Assembly (NCBI RefSeq): GCF_900176355.1
Contig: NZ_FWXI01000007.1
Span: forward strand, 154,187 to 218,186
DNA length: 64,000 nucleotides
From: Sporomusa malonica
GTDB lineage: Bacteria; Bacillota; Negativicutes; Sporomusales; Sporomusaceae
Reading direction: 5' to 3'
In this document: one piece after another, positions 51,228-59,459 of the stretch
How positions within the stretch are numbered: position 1 is the stretch's first letter
How the letters are laid out: every line of letters starts with the position of its first letter
The notes under the pieces: model-generated
The model's input: the letters and a program-made list of their open reading frames with translations, nothing else
Told to the model about the DNA's origin: nothing
Databases searched by the model: none
Made by a program: the position numbers and the translations under genes

Positions 51228-52175
51228 ATGCAAGACACAAAACGGTTACGAATATTTAGTGGTAATGCCAATCCGGTATTAGCCCAGGAGATTGCTGCTT
51301 ATCTGGGACTTACAGTGGGCGATGCTTTTGTTGGCAAGTTCAATAATGGTGAAATTCAAGTTATGATTGACGAAAGCGTACGCGGCACTGATGTGTTTAT
51401 TGTTCAGCCGACAAGCTATCCGGTCAATGATAATATGATGGAACTACTCATCATGATTGATGCGGTAAAACGGGCTTCAGCCAAAAATATTACTGCTGTC
51501 ATTCCTTACTACGCATACGCACGTCAGGATAGAAAAACCCGTGGGCGTGAGCCTATATCGGCTAAGCTGATGGCCAATCTTCTAACAGTAGCTGGCGCTA
51601 CCCGGGTTGTCACCATGGATCTCCATGCCGGCCAGATTCAGGGTTTCTTTGATATTCCGGTAGATAACCTGCCAGGCGTACCCACGCTGGCCGAGTATAT
51701 TATGTCTTTGAATCTGGAAGACCTTGTTATTGTATCACCAGACTTAGGTGGTGTATCGAGAGCAAGGCTGTTTGCTGATAGGATGCATGCGCCGATTGCT
51801 ATTATTGAAAAGCGCCGTCCTGCTCCTGGCGTGGCTGAGGTCATGAATTTGATTGGCAACGTCGAGGGCAAAACAGCTGTTATTGTGGACGATATTGTTG
51901 ATACTGCCGGTTCCTTGACCGAGGGCGCTAATGCCCTGGCCAGAATGGGTGCCAAAGCCGTATATGCCTGCTGTACTCATGCTGTGTTAAGCGACCCAGC
52001 GGTAGAACGGATTGAAAAGTCGAATATTACCGAACTTATTGTTACTAATACCATCCCTATGTCAGAGGCAAAACGTACTTCTAAGATTAAAGTACTTTCG
52101 GTTGCTCCGCTCTTGGGCGAGGCTATCATCCGGATTTTTGGCGAACTGTCTGTCAGTAAACTGTTTGACGATTAA
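51228..52175 (+). CDS. prs: Ribose-phosphate pyrophosphokinase
   Basis: A 315-residue enzyme making [44 protein letters not shown], and the PRPP-binding [15 protein letters not shown] are diagnostic. It supplies the purR effector and the nucleotide pathway. CGGAGGT lies before the ATG. A terminator follows. Confidence 0.96.
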   Translation: MQDTKRLRIFSGNANPVLAQEIAAYLGLTVGDAFVGKFNNGEIQVMIDESVRGTDVFIVQPTSYPVNDNMMELLIMIDAVKRASAKNITAVIPYYAYARQDRKTRGREPISAKLMANLLTVAGATRVVTMDLHAGQIQGFFDIPVDNLPGVPTLAEYIMSLNLEDLVIVSPDLGGVSRARLFADRMHAPIAIIEKRRPAPGVAEVMNLIGNVEGKTAVIVDDIVDTAGSLTEGANALARMGAKAVYACCTHAVLSDPAVERIEKSNITELIVTNTIPMSEAKRTSKIKVLSVAPLLGEAIIRIFGELSVSKLFDD

Positions 52176-52216
52176 GGCAGGTTACTGACAACTTAAGGAT
52201 ATAACGGGGGTAACTC

Positions 52217-52249
52217 AAAATAGGGCGCGAATCATCGCGCCCTATTTTG
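52217..52249 (+). terminator. Terminator after prs
   Basis: AAAATAGGGCGCGA pairs perfectly with TCGCGCCCTATTTT around ATCA. Confidence 0.85.
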
Positions 52250-52262
52250 TAAATACACTGCT

Positions 52263-52895
52263 ATGAATAATTATACGATTACTCGGGCTCGAGCAGCTGA
52301 TATTGAGGGCATTGCCTGCCTGTTTACTGAGAGCTTCATCGACAGTGTGCTGCATCATTGCGGCGGACGTCTGCCCAAACCTCAGGCTATGCAGGATGTT
52401 TTTAGTCTGGTTTATGCGGCAGAACCTGAGGCTGCGCTGATCGCCAAAGACAGAGCCGGACAACTGATCGGCTATTGCTTTGCTCCTGTACGGTTAAACC
52501 GGCTCTGGCTAAAAGCCATTACCGGCGGGCACCTTGTCAAATGGGCCTGGCGCTGGCTGACAGGCAAATATGGGTTTGGCCTTCATCCTGTCAAAGTCAT
52601 TCTATTAAATAAACTGGCATTTCTCCGTTCAGCGGCCACTCCTGGCAAAACGGCCAACGCCCGCATCTTATCAATTGCTGTTAGTCCAGCCGCACGCGGG
52701 CTGGGAGTAGCTAGTGCGCTCATGGCTCAGGCCGACAACTATTTCCGTGAGAATCATGTGACACGGGTACGGCTCGAGGTACGCCCGGATAATCGTCCGG
52801 CCATCCGGGTCTATGAAAAGCTGGGCTATTATGCGGGGGGAACTACTTATGATTCGCAAGGTCCCTGGCTCATCATGTTTAAAGAAATCTCCTGA
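52263..52895 (+). CDS. GNAT-family N-acetyltransferase
   Basis: A 210-residue acetyltransferase. The acetyl-CoA binding segment is ILSIAVSPAARGLGVASALMAQAD, and RLEVRPDNRPAIRVYEKLGYY is typical of the fold's end. A central basic insert (KWAWRWLTGKYGFGLHPVK) is unusual. Substrate unknown. It begins 14 bp after the prs terminator. Confidence 0.82.
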   Translation: MNNYTITRARAADIEGIACLFTESFIDSVLHHCGGRLPKPQAMQDVFSLVYAAEPEAALIAKDRAGQLIGYCFAPVRLNRLWLKAITGGHLVKWAWRWLTGKYGFGLHPVKVILLNKLAFLRSAATPGKTANARILSIAVSPAARGLGVASALMAQADNYFRENHVTRVRLEVRPDNRPAIRVYEKLGYYAGGTTYDSQGPWLIMFKEIS

Positions 52896-52912
52896 AATGG
52901 GGTCTAAGGTCA

Positions 52913-53731
52913 ATGTTTGAAACCAAAGTCCGGCTTATCAGTATGCTGGGGCTACTGACAATAGCAGTCATCTTTAGCCTGGTACTTGACTATTTCCGGA
53001 TACTCAGGCGTCCGTACCGCCTTGGTTTGGGGATGGCTATTCTCGGCATTACCGCCGGTTTTATTCTTACACTTCATGCTGTGCTGCCGGAGAATCATTT
53101 TTACGGACCGGTTTTTTCAGAAGTCAGGACAAGTCAAAAGCTGGTGGCATTGACTTTTGATGATGGGCCTTATCCGCCATATACCGGACAAATTCTGGAT
53201 GTTTTAAAAGAGAAACAGATACCGGCCACCTTCTTTGTTATTGGCCAAAATGCTGCGAAATACCCTGACATGCTCCGGCGTGCTGTTGCTGAAGGTCATC
53301 AGTTAGGCAATCATACCTACAACCATGTAGACCTTTTAAAGGCTGACCGTGAGGCCGCTATCGGTGAAATTGAAAAAACCAACAAGGTGATTGCCGAGGC
53401 TGTAGGGTATGCGCCGCATGTCATGCGGCCGCCGCATGGCTTTCGCGATGCTGTTGTCATGGATATAATGGCTGAATATCAATTCAAGGTTGTGGAGTGG
53501 TCGGTCTCCAGCCGCGACTGGGTAAATCCGGGCGCTGATGTGATCGCCGACAGGACTCTGCGTAAAGTAAAGAACGGTTCAGTCATACTACTGCATGACG
53601 GGGATGGAATAGCTGGTGTAGCGCCGCGCGCCCAAACAGTGGAAGCTACCCGGCAGATTATTGACAAGTTGTTGGCCCAAGGGTATAAATTTGTTACTGT
53701 TGATGAAATTCTTAAGATAGCGGAGGAGTAG
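52913..53731 (+). CDS. Membrane-anchored polysaccharide deacetylase
   Basis: A 272-residue NodB-fold enzyme. Two N-terminal hydrophobic helices (about 6-27 and 38-62) anchor it outside. Catalytic motifs are LTFDDGPYPP (metal-binding Asp), LGNHTYNHVDL (HxxxH), MRPPHG and the WSVSSRDW/ILLHDGDG segments. It would deacetylate peptidoglycan or exopolysaccharide. It is 1 bp upstream of pth. Confidence 0.9.
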   Translation: MFETKVRLISMLGLLTIAVIFSLVLDYFRILRRPYRLGLGMAILGITAGFILTLHAVLPENHFYGPVFSEVRTSQKLVALTFDDGPYPPYTGQILDVLKEKQIPATFFVIGQNAAKYPDMLRRAVAEGHQLGNHTYNHVDLLKADREAAIGEIEKTNKVIAEAVGYAPHVMRPPHGFRDAVVMDIMAEYQFKVVEWSVSSRDWVNPGADVIADRTLRKVKNGSVILLHDGDGIAGVAPRAQTVEATRQIIDKLLAQGYKFVTVDEILKIAEE

Positions 53732-53732
53732 C

Positions 53733-54293
53733 GTGAAGATTGTTGTTGGCCTGGGGAACCCCGGGCAGGAATACAGCGCCACCCGTCACAACATCGGCTT
53801 TATGGCTGTAGACAAGCTGGCTGAAAAGTGGGCGATAACAACATGGCGCGAACGGTATAACGCATTGGTGGCTGAATACCGGGGTGAGGAAACTGTGCTA
53901 TTGGTTAAGCCGCTGACATATATGAATTTGAGCGGCAGAGCAGTAGCGCCGCTGGCTGCTTTTTATAAAGTGCCATATGACGATATTACTGTTATCTATG
54001 ATGATCTGGATTTACCTGCCGGCCGCTTGCGTCTCAGGCTCAAAGGAGGATCTGGCGGTCATCGTGGCATTGAATCAATGTTGTACGAGCTGGCTAAAGA
54101 TGAATTTGGCCGGGTTCGGATTGGTATCGGCCGGCCGCCGCAGGGCTGGGAAACAGCTAACTATGTGCTTGGCCGGTTTACCCCTGAAGAGGCGCCAGCC
54201 ATCAGCCAGGCAATCGGACAGGCGGCAGATGCTGTTGAGTGCATTTTAAAAGAGGGCTTTACAAAGGCCATGAATAAATTTAATAAAGGGTAG
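53733..54293 (+). CDS. pth: Peptidyl-tRNA hydrolase
   Basis: A 186-residue hydrolase that releases peptides from stalled tRNAs. VGLGNPGQEYSATRHNIGFMAVDKL (given in parts), the LVKPLTYMNLSG motif and DDLDLPAGRLRLR...GGHRGI are diagnostic, with catalytic His in TRHNIG. GTG start. Immediately followed by the radical SAM gene. Confidence 0.95.
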   Translation: MKIVVGLGNPGQEYSATRHNIGFMAVDKLAEKWAITTWRERYNALVAEYRGEETVLLVKPLTYMNLSGRAVAPLAAFYKVPYDDITVIYDDLDLPAGRLRLRLKGGSGGHRGIESMLYELAKDEFGRVRIGIGRPPQGWETANYVLGRFTPEEAPAISQAIGQAADAVECILKEGFTKAMNKFNKG

Positions 54294-54299
54294 ATAACC

Positions 54300-55523
54300 A
54301 TGATTACAGCTCTTTACGCTGATAAAAACGGCGAAATATTTGACGCGCCCGGCTATCAGGCCGCTGGCCGTCTGGGAACAGAATATCTTGCGCTGAAGCC
54401 GGATGATCTGATTCGGCTGCCGGAAGGCGCGGAACTGATGTTTCTGCCGGCACGGGACGCGCTGTATCTGGCAGGTGGAGTTTCTAAGAAAATGAAAGGC
54501 CGTTTGGCAGTGGCGGCGATGTTGCCGGTAGGCTATACCCGCACCCTGCTGCCTGCCTATGCCCGGCGTCCGGACGCGCCACAGCTGCCACTTTTCGGAT
54601 ACACAGCTGCCGCTCTTTTTAATGATGAAATCTATGTGGCTGCCGTAAGAACAGCAGATAACGCCAAATGGCATCCCTACCGGTACAATACTCCAGACCT
54701 AAAGAAACGGGTTGCCCAGGTGAAGCGGGATTTGCCCAATAACCGCTTAGTCGAACATTTGGCCAACTGCTCGCTCACCTGGCACTGTTGTACGGCACAA
54801 AACCTGTTTTATCGCCGTTGGGAAGCCGGCATCCCTGTTTCCCCGGCTTGTAATGCCAACTGCCTCGGCTGTATTTCCTTGCAGCCAGCCGAGTGCTGCC
54901 CGGCTCCTCAGAGCCGTATAGCCTTTGCGCCTACAGCAGAAGAGATCGCTGCCATTGGTCTATATCATTTAACAAATGCGCCTGAGCCGATAATTAGCTT
55001 TGGGCAAGGCTGTGAAGGCGAGCCATCGCTTGCTGCCGGGGCCATTGCTGCAGGCATCCGGCTCATCCGGAGCAAAACCGATCGAGGACAGATAAACATT
55101 AATACCAATGCCGGGTTTACCGAAGGCATCAAAGCCATTGTTGATGCAGGCCTAAACAGTATGAGGGTCAGCATTATCAGCGCTTTGCCAGCCACCTATC
55201 AGGCTTACTATCAGCCCGGATACAGTCTGGAACATGTGAGGCAGTCAATTGCCTATGCTAAGCAGCATGGTGTATATGTATCCTTGAACATGCTCTTATT
55301 CCCCGGGCTTAACGACCGGCCTGAGGAGCAGGCAGCCTGGCTTGACTTCCTGGGTGATACCGGGGTAGATATGATTCAGCTTAGGAATCTTAACTTTGAC
55401 CCTGATGCTTTTCTCGCGGCTATGCCTGTAGGTGGTCAGCCTGGCGGTGTGCGAAATTTTCTTAAAGAAATCATGGAAAAATTTCCTGCAATTAAGCTGG
55501 GTAGTTTTACTGAAAAAATCTAA
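54300..55523 (+). CDS. Radical SAM protein of unknown substrate
   Basis: A 407-residue protein. The first about 175 residues are a unique domain (ALYADKNGEIFDAPGYQAAG, FLPARDALYLAG). The radical SAM core begins at about 180 with CNANCLGC (C-x3-C-x2-C), and GQGCEGEPSL and SMRVSIISALPATYQAYYQP follow. It would cleave SAM for a modification I cannot identify. It is directly after pth and ends before a terminator. Confidence 0.82.
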   Translation: MITALYADKNGEIFDAPGYQAAGRLGTEYLALKPDDLIRLPEGAELMFLPARDALYLAGGVSKKMKGRLAVAAMLPVGYTRTLLPAYARRPDAPQLPLFGYTAAALFNDEIYVAAVRTADNAKWHPYRYNTPDLKKRVAQVKRDLPNNRLVEHLANCSLTWHCCTAQNLFYRRWEAGIPVSPACNANCLGCISLQPAECCPAPQSRIAFAPTAEEIAAIGLYHLTNAPEPIISFGQGCEGEPSLAAGAIAAGIRLIRSKTDRGQININTNAGFTEGIKAIVDAGLNSMRVSIISALPATYQAYYQPGYSLEHVRQSIAYAKQHGVYVSLNMLLFPGLNDRPEEQAAWLDFLGDTGVDMIQLRNLNFDPDAFLAAMPVGGQPGGVRNFLKEIMEKFPAIKLGSFTEKI

Positions 55524-55538
55524 ATCGTTCAAGGGTGT

Positions 55539-55582
55539 CAAAACGTCCCGCGCTATGCGTATGGGACGTTTTGTGTTTTTTT
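55539..55582 (+). terminator. Terminator after the radical SAM gene
   Basis: CAAAACGTCCC pairs with GGGACGTTTTG, followed by a seven-T run. Confidence 0.85.
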
Positions 55583-55659
55583 ACACTAAGGTTAATCCTG
55601 GTGTAACCCCACAGTGCAGAAAAAACCTAATAAAAAATATAAAATACAAAAAACATACC

Positions 55660-55688
55660 TTGACAATAAACATGTGTAGCTATATGAT
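55660..55688 (+). promoter_or_regulatory. Strong sigma-A promoter for the 44-codon gene
   Basis: TTGACA (55660-55665) and TATGAT (55683-55688) are 17 bp apart. The transcript would begin near 55695 and end at 55938. Confidence 0.75.
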
Positions 55689-55755
55689 GTATACAAAGCG
55701 GATAAAAGATAAATTATATTGTAACAATGTAAATAAATAAAAGGGGCGGTTACCT

Positions 55756-55890
55756 GTGTCGGAAAAGTTACAGAGTGTTCTAGAGAATAACCAAGGCAAG
55801 GAAATCTTGCATCCCGGCGAGTTTAGCGAACTAGGAAGCCTTGATCCCAATGTTGACCAAAACTTAATGCGCTTATCTGGTACTGTATAG
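55756..55890 (+). CDS. Small protein, 44 residues, own transcription unit
   Basis: A GTG nine bases after AAGGGG begins a 44-codon frame ending TAG. The protein is hydrophilic and acidic (starts MSEKLQSVLENNQGKEIL; contains GEFSELGSLDPNVDQN) with no Cys, signal peptide or membrane segment. It has a near-consensus promoter upstream and a perfect terminator downstream, so it is probably transcribed alone and strongly. It is not recognised. A regulatory RNA with a chance frame is the main alternative. Confidence 0.6.
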   Translation: MSEKLQSVLENNQGKEILHPGEFSELGSLDPNVDQNLMRLSGTV

Positions 55891-55896
55891 TTAATC

Positions 55897-55939
55897 ACCG
55901 GAATTTCAGCAACATCTGAAATTCCGGTTGTTTTTTTTG
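55897..55939 (+). terminator. Strong terminator after the 44-codon gene
   Basis: ACCGGAATTTCAG pairs perfectly with CTGAAATTCCGGT around CAACAT, followed by TGTTTTTTTT. Confidence 0.9.
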
Positions 55940-56009
55940 CAGGATTTACCGGAACAGGCAAAGAATTATGAGAATATCCGGTTGACACATGTCGAAAAAT
56001 AATCCTTGC

Positions 56010-56098
56010 TAAAGAAAACACGGCTTGCGCCGAGCCTTAGCGAAAGCGGAAGCCGCTGTTGCACTTATCCAGACGGAAAGTTATACTTTCCTACAGGA
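56010..56098 (+). repeat. Interspersed structured repeat, copy D
   Basis: This 89-bp copy is oriented as copy C. The KENTACAEP frame is broken by a TAG, whereas the nucleotide sequence and hairpins are kept, so conservation seems to act on structure and not on coding. Confidence 0.85.
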
Positions 56099-56125
56099 TA
56101 ACAAAACTCGCAGGGGGCGGAATTA

Positions 56126-56785
56126 TTGATAACCGGCAATTATATTAAGTATTGTTTTGGTAGTCAGTCATGCCATGTGGATGCTGTGCACGCTACCTCA
56201 CCGCAATCTGATCGCTTTACCGATGAGATTGTTGCTGGGATTATAACGAAAACGGGTTGTGCTGGGATTATTGGCACTGTGTCTCGCACAGTTGCAGATC
56301 TTAACCGTCCACCGGGTCAAGGCAATGAGGAAGCTGTATGGGAATATCGGGATGTTATTGGCCAATTTTTATATAATACAGGACTACTCAAGCCAGGTAG
56401 CCGGAACTTAGCCCGGCCATACCTGCATATTGGAATTCACGGGATGAAGGATCAGCCACATGGGCCGCTGAGCATTGAAGTAGGGACAATTCATGGAAAG
56501 ACATGCTCGGTTAGAGTCAAGAAGTGGTTTGGTGAAACCCTGAAGGCTAAGGTTAGGGACTATTCTCCTGATATCAAAGTTATTTTTGACAAGCATTGGG
56601 TGGGAAATCAGTCGCTCGCTTCACACCGCTGGGGTGAGGGGCGGCGTTATCCTGGTTATGGCAAGAACTACAATGCCTTTCAGGTGGAGATTGCCCGTAC
56701 CCTTAGGGAATACCACCGTCAGGAGATGATTGATATTTTTACTGCCGTTGTGGCAGATTTTACTCTTATGTTTTCCAGGAGGTAA
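56126..56785 (+). CDS. N-formylglutamate amidohydrolase-like protein
   Basis: A 219-residue protein. HATSPQSDRFTDEIVAGIITKTG, then IGTVSRTVADLNRPPGQG (the SR..DLNR signature of the family), HIGIHGMKDQPHGPLSIEVGT and the C-terminal GYGKNYNAFQVEIAR fit the N-formylglutamate amidohydrolase superfamily. Metal-binding His and Glu appear in IHG and IEVG. The TTG start follows AGGGGGCGG. True substrate is uncertain. Confidence 0.65.
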   Translation: MITGNYIKYCFGSQSCHVDAVHATSPQSDRFTDEIVAGIITKTGCAGIIGTVSRTVADLNRPPGQGNEEAVWEYRDVIGQFLYNTGLLKPGSRNLARPYLHIGIHGMKDQPHGPLSIEVGTIHGKTCSVRVKKWFGETLKAKVRDYSPDIKVIFDKHWVGNQSLASHRWGEGRRYPGYGKNYNAFQVEIARTLREYHRQEMIDIFTAVVADFTLMFSRR

Positions 56786-56790
56786 TTATT

Positions 56791-57144
56791 TTGGGCAAAA
56801 TCAAAAAAAATCTTAGTGACAGCGAGATGTTAAAAGGCTGGCAGGAACAGCCGACGTTTGAGACCGAAATCAATGATGAGCCTGTCCGGCCAACGGTTAA
56901 AGCGGTAAAAAAAGACCCGGTAGAGGATATTAATAGCGCTTATTTTACACCAGAACTCAAGGAATCAGTTGGGAAAGCGTTATTGGAGCTTAAGCTCAAC
57001 CTGTATAAAGAAGGAATTGTTGATTATCAGATAAAGGTTTCATGTCAAGGCAATCAAGTGTTGCTGACGGCAGTGCCACCAAAAGAAAAACCGGTACAGA
57101 GTGTTAACCAGCCTGTACATCGCGGGGGCAGAAGTAAAGGATAG
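56791..57144 (+). CDS. Hypothetical protein, 117 residues
   Basis: A charged N-terminal half, apparently disordered, precedes a C-terminal part with ELKESVGKALLELKLNLYKEGIVDYQIKV (helix then strand), followed by a Pro/Lys tail. It starts with TTG after AGGAGG, 5 bp after the previous gene, so it is probably cotranscribed with it. No family is recognised. Confidence 0.6.
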   Translation: MGKIKKNLSDSEMLKGWQEQPTFETEINDEPVRPTVKAVKKDPVEDINSAYFTPELKESVGKALLELKLNLYKEGIVDYQIKVSCQGNQVLLTAVPPKEKPVQSVNQPVHRGGRSKG

Positions 57145-57168
57145 GGTGATTCGGCCTATCCTTTTTAT
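57137..57168 (+). terminator. Terminator after the 117-residue protein
   Basis: AAGGATAGG pairs with CCTATCCTT, followed by T's. It overlaps the coding end and may also act on the convergent gene. Confidence 0.7.
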
Positions 57169-57174
57169 TACAAT

Positions 57175-57780
57175 CTAATCGTGCTCTGGCGGCAGCGGTT
57201 CATGGGTAAGTTCAAATAGTGCGGCAGTAAACTCAGCAATATGTTCTTTTTCTTCATTCATTAAATGGCAAAATAGCATTTGTACTTCAGCGTTTTCGGC
57301 ATCCAGCATATAACGCTGATATTTATTGACAGCCAGAAATTCGTCGCTAAGGGCCTTGGTTAGAAGGTTAACAGTGGGCATCTCCTTACGGTCTGGCAGG
57401 ATTACTTGGACATCATTTGTGCCAGCTTCTTTGGCGATGACCTTTGCTTTGGGCTTAAACAGCGGGCGGGTCATTACTAGCATATCAAGGCCTGCTTCAC
57501 TGAGCAGATCAGCCTGTACCGGGTCCAACCGGGAAATCTCCCGCATAGTTTCTACATAGTGATGCATCTCATCTTCGGCAACATCGAGAAATAAGTGGGG
57601 TGTGCATGAGCTCCTTGCAGCATCCAAATAAAAAGCTATCGCATTACGCTCGTCGGCGGCAGCATCCCGCAACAGCAGTAAATCCGGGGAACTGGGACAT
57701 TCTTCAATAGGGCATACAATATTAGTTTCGGCTAAAACCTTGGGCTTAGGCCTATTTTTATAAGCTCGAAACAAAGCCAT
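57175..57780 (-). CDS. Ferritin-like domain protein
   Basis: A 201-residue protein with two helical segments carrying the E...ExxH pairs of diiron ferritin-like proteins: LRDAAADERNAIAFYLDAA, DVAEDEMHHYVETM, then LSDEFLAVNKYQRYMLDAE and MNEEKEHIAEFTAALF. It may handle iron or peroxide, or be spore-related as in the CotJC/YhjR group. The start at 57780 follows GGGAGGTG; the upstream extension is rejected. It is convergent with the previous gene. Confidence 0.78.
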   Translation of the reverse strand: MALFRAYKNRPKPKVLAETNIVCPIEECPSSPDLLLLRDAAADERNAIAFYLDAARSSCTPHLFLDVAEDEMHHYVETMREISRLDPVQADLLSEAGLDMLVMTRPLFKPKAKVIAKEAGTNDVQVILPDRKEMPTVNLLTKALSDEFLAVNKYQRYMLDAENAEVQMLFCHLMNEEKEHIAEFTAALFELTHEPLPPEHD

Positions 57781-57904
57781 ATATCCACCTCCCGATAATC
57801 TTATATAGTGTATGCCGGGAAGGGAAGAGACGTTAATGCAGGCAGGATATTTCACTGCTTGTGTCATATAGTACTTTGAACATCTTACAAAAAGAGGCGG
57901 GCAG

Positions 57905-59428
57905 ATGGACGAACAACAACAAACCAATATGCATATAGAGGAACTGACTGCCAAACTAGCACTGCTCGAGGCTGAGAATAATCAACTTAAACGCACGCAA
58001 CAAAGTATAGCTGAGGTAAATAACAATTACCTGATGCTGCATTATTTGACAAGTAATATTCAAGACTGTCAGACAACGCAGGAACTATGGGAAACTTACT
58101 TACACAACTTGAGCGACTGCGGTTTTAACTATGATCATGTCGCACTTTTGCTGCCTGATGATAATGAACAGTTTACGACAAAATTGACGCTTGAAGACTG
58201 CAAACTCACTCAGACGACTGTCGCGGTTGGAGACGGCTATATAGCGCAGGCAATTACCACCAAGGCTTCAGCCACATCGCCTGATAACTTGAAGGCGGCT
58301 GTGCCGATAGTGAGAAAAGCGGGTGTGGTTAGAGCGCTTTTGCTGGCTGAAAAAGCAAGCGGCATCTTTTTTGAGGATCTACAGCTCTTAGATTTATATG
58401 TCCGGCAAACGGCAGCTACCATTGAAAATATAATCTTAAATGAAAATCTCCGGCAATTTCAGGAGCTATTAGGGCGGCAGCTTGACCAATTTGTCATGCT
58501 CCACTATGTAACTAAAGCTATCCACGATGCGGGTAATTATTATGACGTGTTGGCGAATTATTTGACAACGTTGTGTTCACCACTAGGCTTCGGTTTTCAG
58601 AAAGGTGTTCTTTATATTTTCGCTGAGAATAAACTCCAAAAAGCCAGTTTGGAGGACGAGAAACTGGTAGTAATGGAACTGGAGGCATTTGAAGGCCAGC
58701 TGATTAATGGCGTAATAAAGGCAAAACGATATGAGCTTTCCCCAGACCGCAGTCATTTGGTTATGCCGCTTAACTCCTGCGGTAATATTACTGCCGTTAT
58801 CGAAATCAATCATGATAAAGAGATAACACCTGAGCAGATTCAAATGCTTGAAATATTTGCGATGCAAACATCTTCGGCGATTGATAATACCAGACTTAAA
58901 CTCCACTTAGAATATTTGAGCTTTCATGACCCGCTTACCAGCCTTTATAACCGCGCTTACTTTGAGAAAGAAATACAACGGATTGAGACTGAAAGTCTAT
59001 ATCCTGCAGGCATCATTATCTGTGATTTAGATGGCCTCAAAATGGTGAATGATACTTGGGGCCATAATGCTGGTGACAAATTTATTGTTGCAGCAGCTAC
59101 AATTATTAAATGTGCAGTGCCGGATAGCGCGGTGGCGGCTCGGATTGGCGGCGATGAGTTCGGTATTATCATTACCGGTAATGAAGCTCAAACAATCGAA
59201 AAAGCTGGGCTTAAGCTAAAGCACGAGCTTGAGAGGCACAATGCCAGCTTGCCGGATATTCCGATTGGAATGTCCATCGGTTGGGCGGCTAGCGCTGAGC
59301 CGGTAGAAGTAATAGAAATTTTTAAACAGGCCGATAGTCAGATGTATCGCGATAAGTCCCTTCACGGTAAGGCCAGTCGCGAATATATTCTGAAGATGAC
59401 TAAACGGCATTCAGATGTTAGGCTATAG
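57905..59428 (+). CDS. GAF-GGDEF diguanylate cyclase
   Basis: A 507-residue cytosolic protein: coiled coil at the N-terminus, two GAF-like domains (about 50-175 and 195-330), then GGDEF (about 345-500) with the intact catalytic motif GGDEF at 415-419 in RIGGDEFGIII. It should make c-di-GMP in response to a ligand. It shares a 14-base overlap zone with a longer frame of the next gene and probably forms an operon with it. Confidence 0.9.
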   Translation: MDEQQQTNMHIEELTAKLALLEAENNQLKRTQQSIAEVNNNYLMLHYLTSNIQDCQTTQELWETYLHNLSDCGFNYDHVALLLPDDNEQFTTKLTLEDCKLTQTTVAVGDGYIAQAITTKASATSPDNLKAAVPIVRKAGVVRALLLAEKASGIFFEDLQLLDLYVRQTAATIENIILNENLRQFQELLGRQLDQFVMLHYVTKAIHDAGNYYDVLANYLTTLCSPLGFGFQKGVLYIFAENKLQKASLEDEKLVVMELEAFEGQLINGVIKAKRYELSPDRSHLVMPLNSCGNITAVIEINHDKEITPEQIQMLEIFAMQTSSAIDNTRLKLHLEYLSFHDPLTSLYNRAYFEKEIQRIETESLYPAGIIICDLDGLKMVNDTWGHNAGDKFIVAAATIIKCAVPDSAVAARIGGDEFGIIITGNEAQTIEKAGLKLKHELERHNASLPDIPIGMSIGWAASAEPVEVIEIFKQADSQMYRDKSLHGKASREYILKMTKRHSDVRL

Positions 59429-59459
59429 AATAGGTAGTGTTTTTGGCGGGGAGAATGGT

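Noticed and set aside
55432..55740. 102-codon frame after the radical SAM gene
   Set aside because: It starts inside the radical SAM gene, crosses its terminator and runs through the promoter of the 44-codon gene.
13443..56098. CRISPR array
   Set aside because: The four repeat copies are 10-22 kb apart, in both orientations, with no spacers and no cas genes.
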